Assembly (NCBI GenBank): GCA_002320485.1
Contig: DCKW01000082.1
Coordinates: 1 to 5,721 of the forward strand
Length of the DNA: 5,721 nt
Reading direction: 5' to 3'
Origin: Micavibrio sp. UBA1664
GTDB lineage: Bacteria; Pseudomonadota; Alphaproteobacteria; Micavibrionales; UBA1664
The position numbers and the translations under genes are program-made. The notes under the pieces are model-generated. The model saw only the letters and a program-made list of their open reading frames with translations, ran no database searches and had not been told where the DNA came from. This document shows positions 5,393-5,721 of the stretch, one piece after another (positions within the stretch are counted from its first letter, which is position 1; every line of letters starts with the position of its first letter).

Positions 5393-5721
5393 TTATAGAG
5401 GCGCAAAAACAATTTTTTGAATATCCTTGCCGATAATCATTGCACCCACAACGCTGTAAGGATCGAAAATCAAGGCGGGAAATGTTTTTTGCATGGTCTT
5501 GATAACTGTAATTGCCAATTTGGCAGATTCCTCTTGTGAAGAATTGTCAAAACCAATACAGGTTTTGGGAAACATACCAAATTCTTTATTAAAAAATCGA
5601 ATTTCATCCGGATCAAACCCAACACTGTCCATTGATACGATTGAATAATCGGTAAATAAACCCTTATCATCCTTCAATTGAAATCCCCAATCATAGGATT
5701 GACCGCCAAGGGCGTGGGTTA
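5393..5721 (-). CDS. Hypothetical protein, C-terminal part (cut by window edge)
   Basis: The reading frame stays open to the right edge, so the gene begins outside the window. Read from the edge, it starts ...THALGGQSYDWGFQLKDD. A TTG at 5677 gives a shorter 94-residue frame but has no good ribosome binding site and would discard coding-looking sequence. The 109 visible residues look like a soluble alpha/beta domain with acidic patches (DSVGFDPDEIRFF, NSSQEES), a helix (AKLAITVIKTMQ) and a hydrophobic C-terminus (KIVFAPL) closed by two stop codons in tandem (TAATAA, 5395-5390). I do not recognise the family. Both this gene and the 116-residue gene have short alternating hydrophobic strands, but no clear homology between them is visible. 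Confidence 0.65.
   Translation of the reverse strand, partial: THALGGQSYDWGFQLKDDKGLFTDYSIVSMDSVGFDPDEIRFFNKEFGMFPKTCIGFDNSSQEESAKLAITVIKTMQKTFPALIFDPYSVVGAMIIGKDIQKIVFAPL

Noticed and set aside
5024..5721. Toxin-antitoxin pair at the right end
   Set aside because: The spacing and sizes fit loosely, but neither protein shows a known toxin fold motif or a DNA-binding motif, and the upstream gene is incomplete.

Overview
The window looks like a chromosomal segment of a low- to mid-GC alphaproteobacterium. Three things point that way. The left edge carries the first codons of an HtpX-type membrane protease whose N-terminus matches the alphaproteobacterial form. Close to it, on the opposite strand, is a DUF1674/SDHAF4-type protein (succinate dehydrogenase assembly factor), a family typical of alphaproteobacteria and mitochondria. 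Gene density is high, with many overlapping or nearly touching genes. No rRNA, tRNA, CRISPR array, transposase or phage gene is visible.

Layout. Positions 1-350 (minus strand) hold a free-standing AroQ-class chorismate mutase followed 3 bp later by htpX, which runs off the left edge. Positions 384-714 (plus strand) hold the SDHAF4-like gene, whose usual stop after the final Asp-Phe appears lost, overlapped by a possible small membrane peptide. A hairpin terminator (724-757) closes this unit. Positions 824-3187 (plus strand) form a tight three-gene operon: two related GNAT acetyltransferases of the RimJ/RimL type and a 12-helix MFS transporter, joined by 14-nt and 4-nt overlaps. Positions 3189-4579 (minus strand) hold an exodeoxyribonuclease III gene (xth) and, downstream of it, a small lipoprotein gene that converges on the MFS gene with one base between the stop codons. 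Positions 4647-5721 (minus strand) hold three genes I do not recognise. The rightmost is cut by the window edge, and this end looks A+T-richer. The 89-codon gene there has its own promoter-like sequence, with two inverted repeats in and just below it.

How the genes fit together. Most of the window is housekeeping: membrane protein quality control (htpX), aromatic metabolism (chorismate mutase), respiratory complex II assembly (SDHAF4) and base-excision repair (xth). The less ordinary part is the GNAT-GNAT-MFS operon, which by architecture could acetylate and export a small molecule, although nothing in the sequence names the substrate. I found no clear evidence of a wholly new system. The best leads are this operon, the lost SDHAF4 stop with its overlapping small reading frame, and the unrecognised gene pair at the right end.
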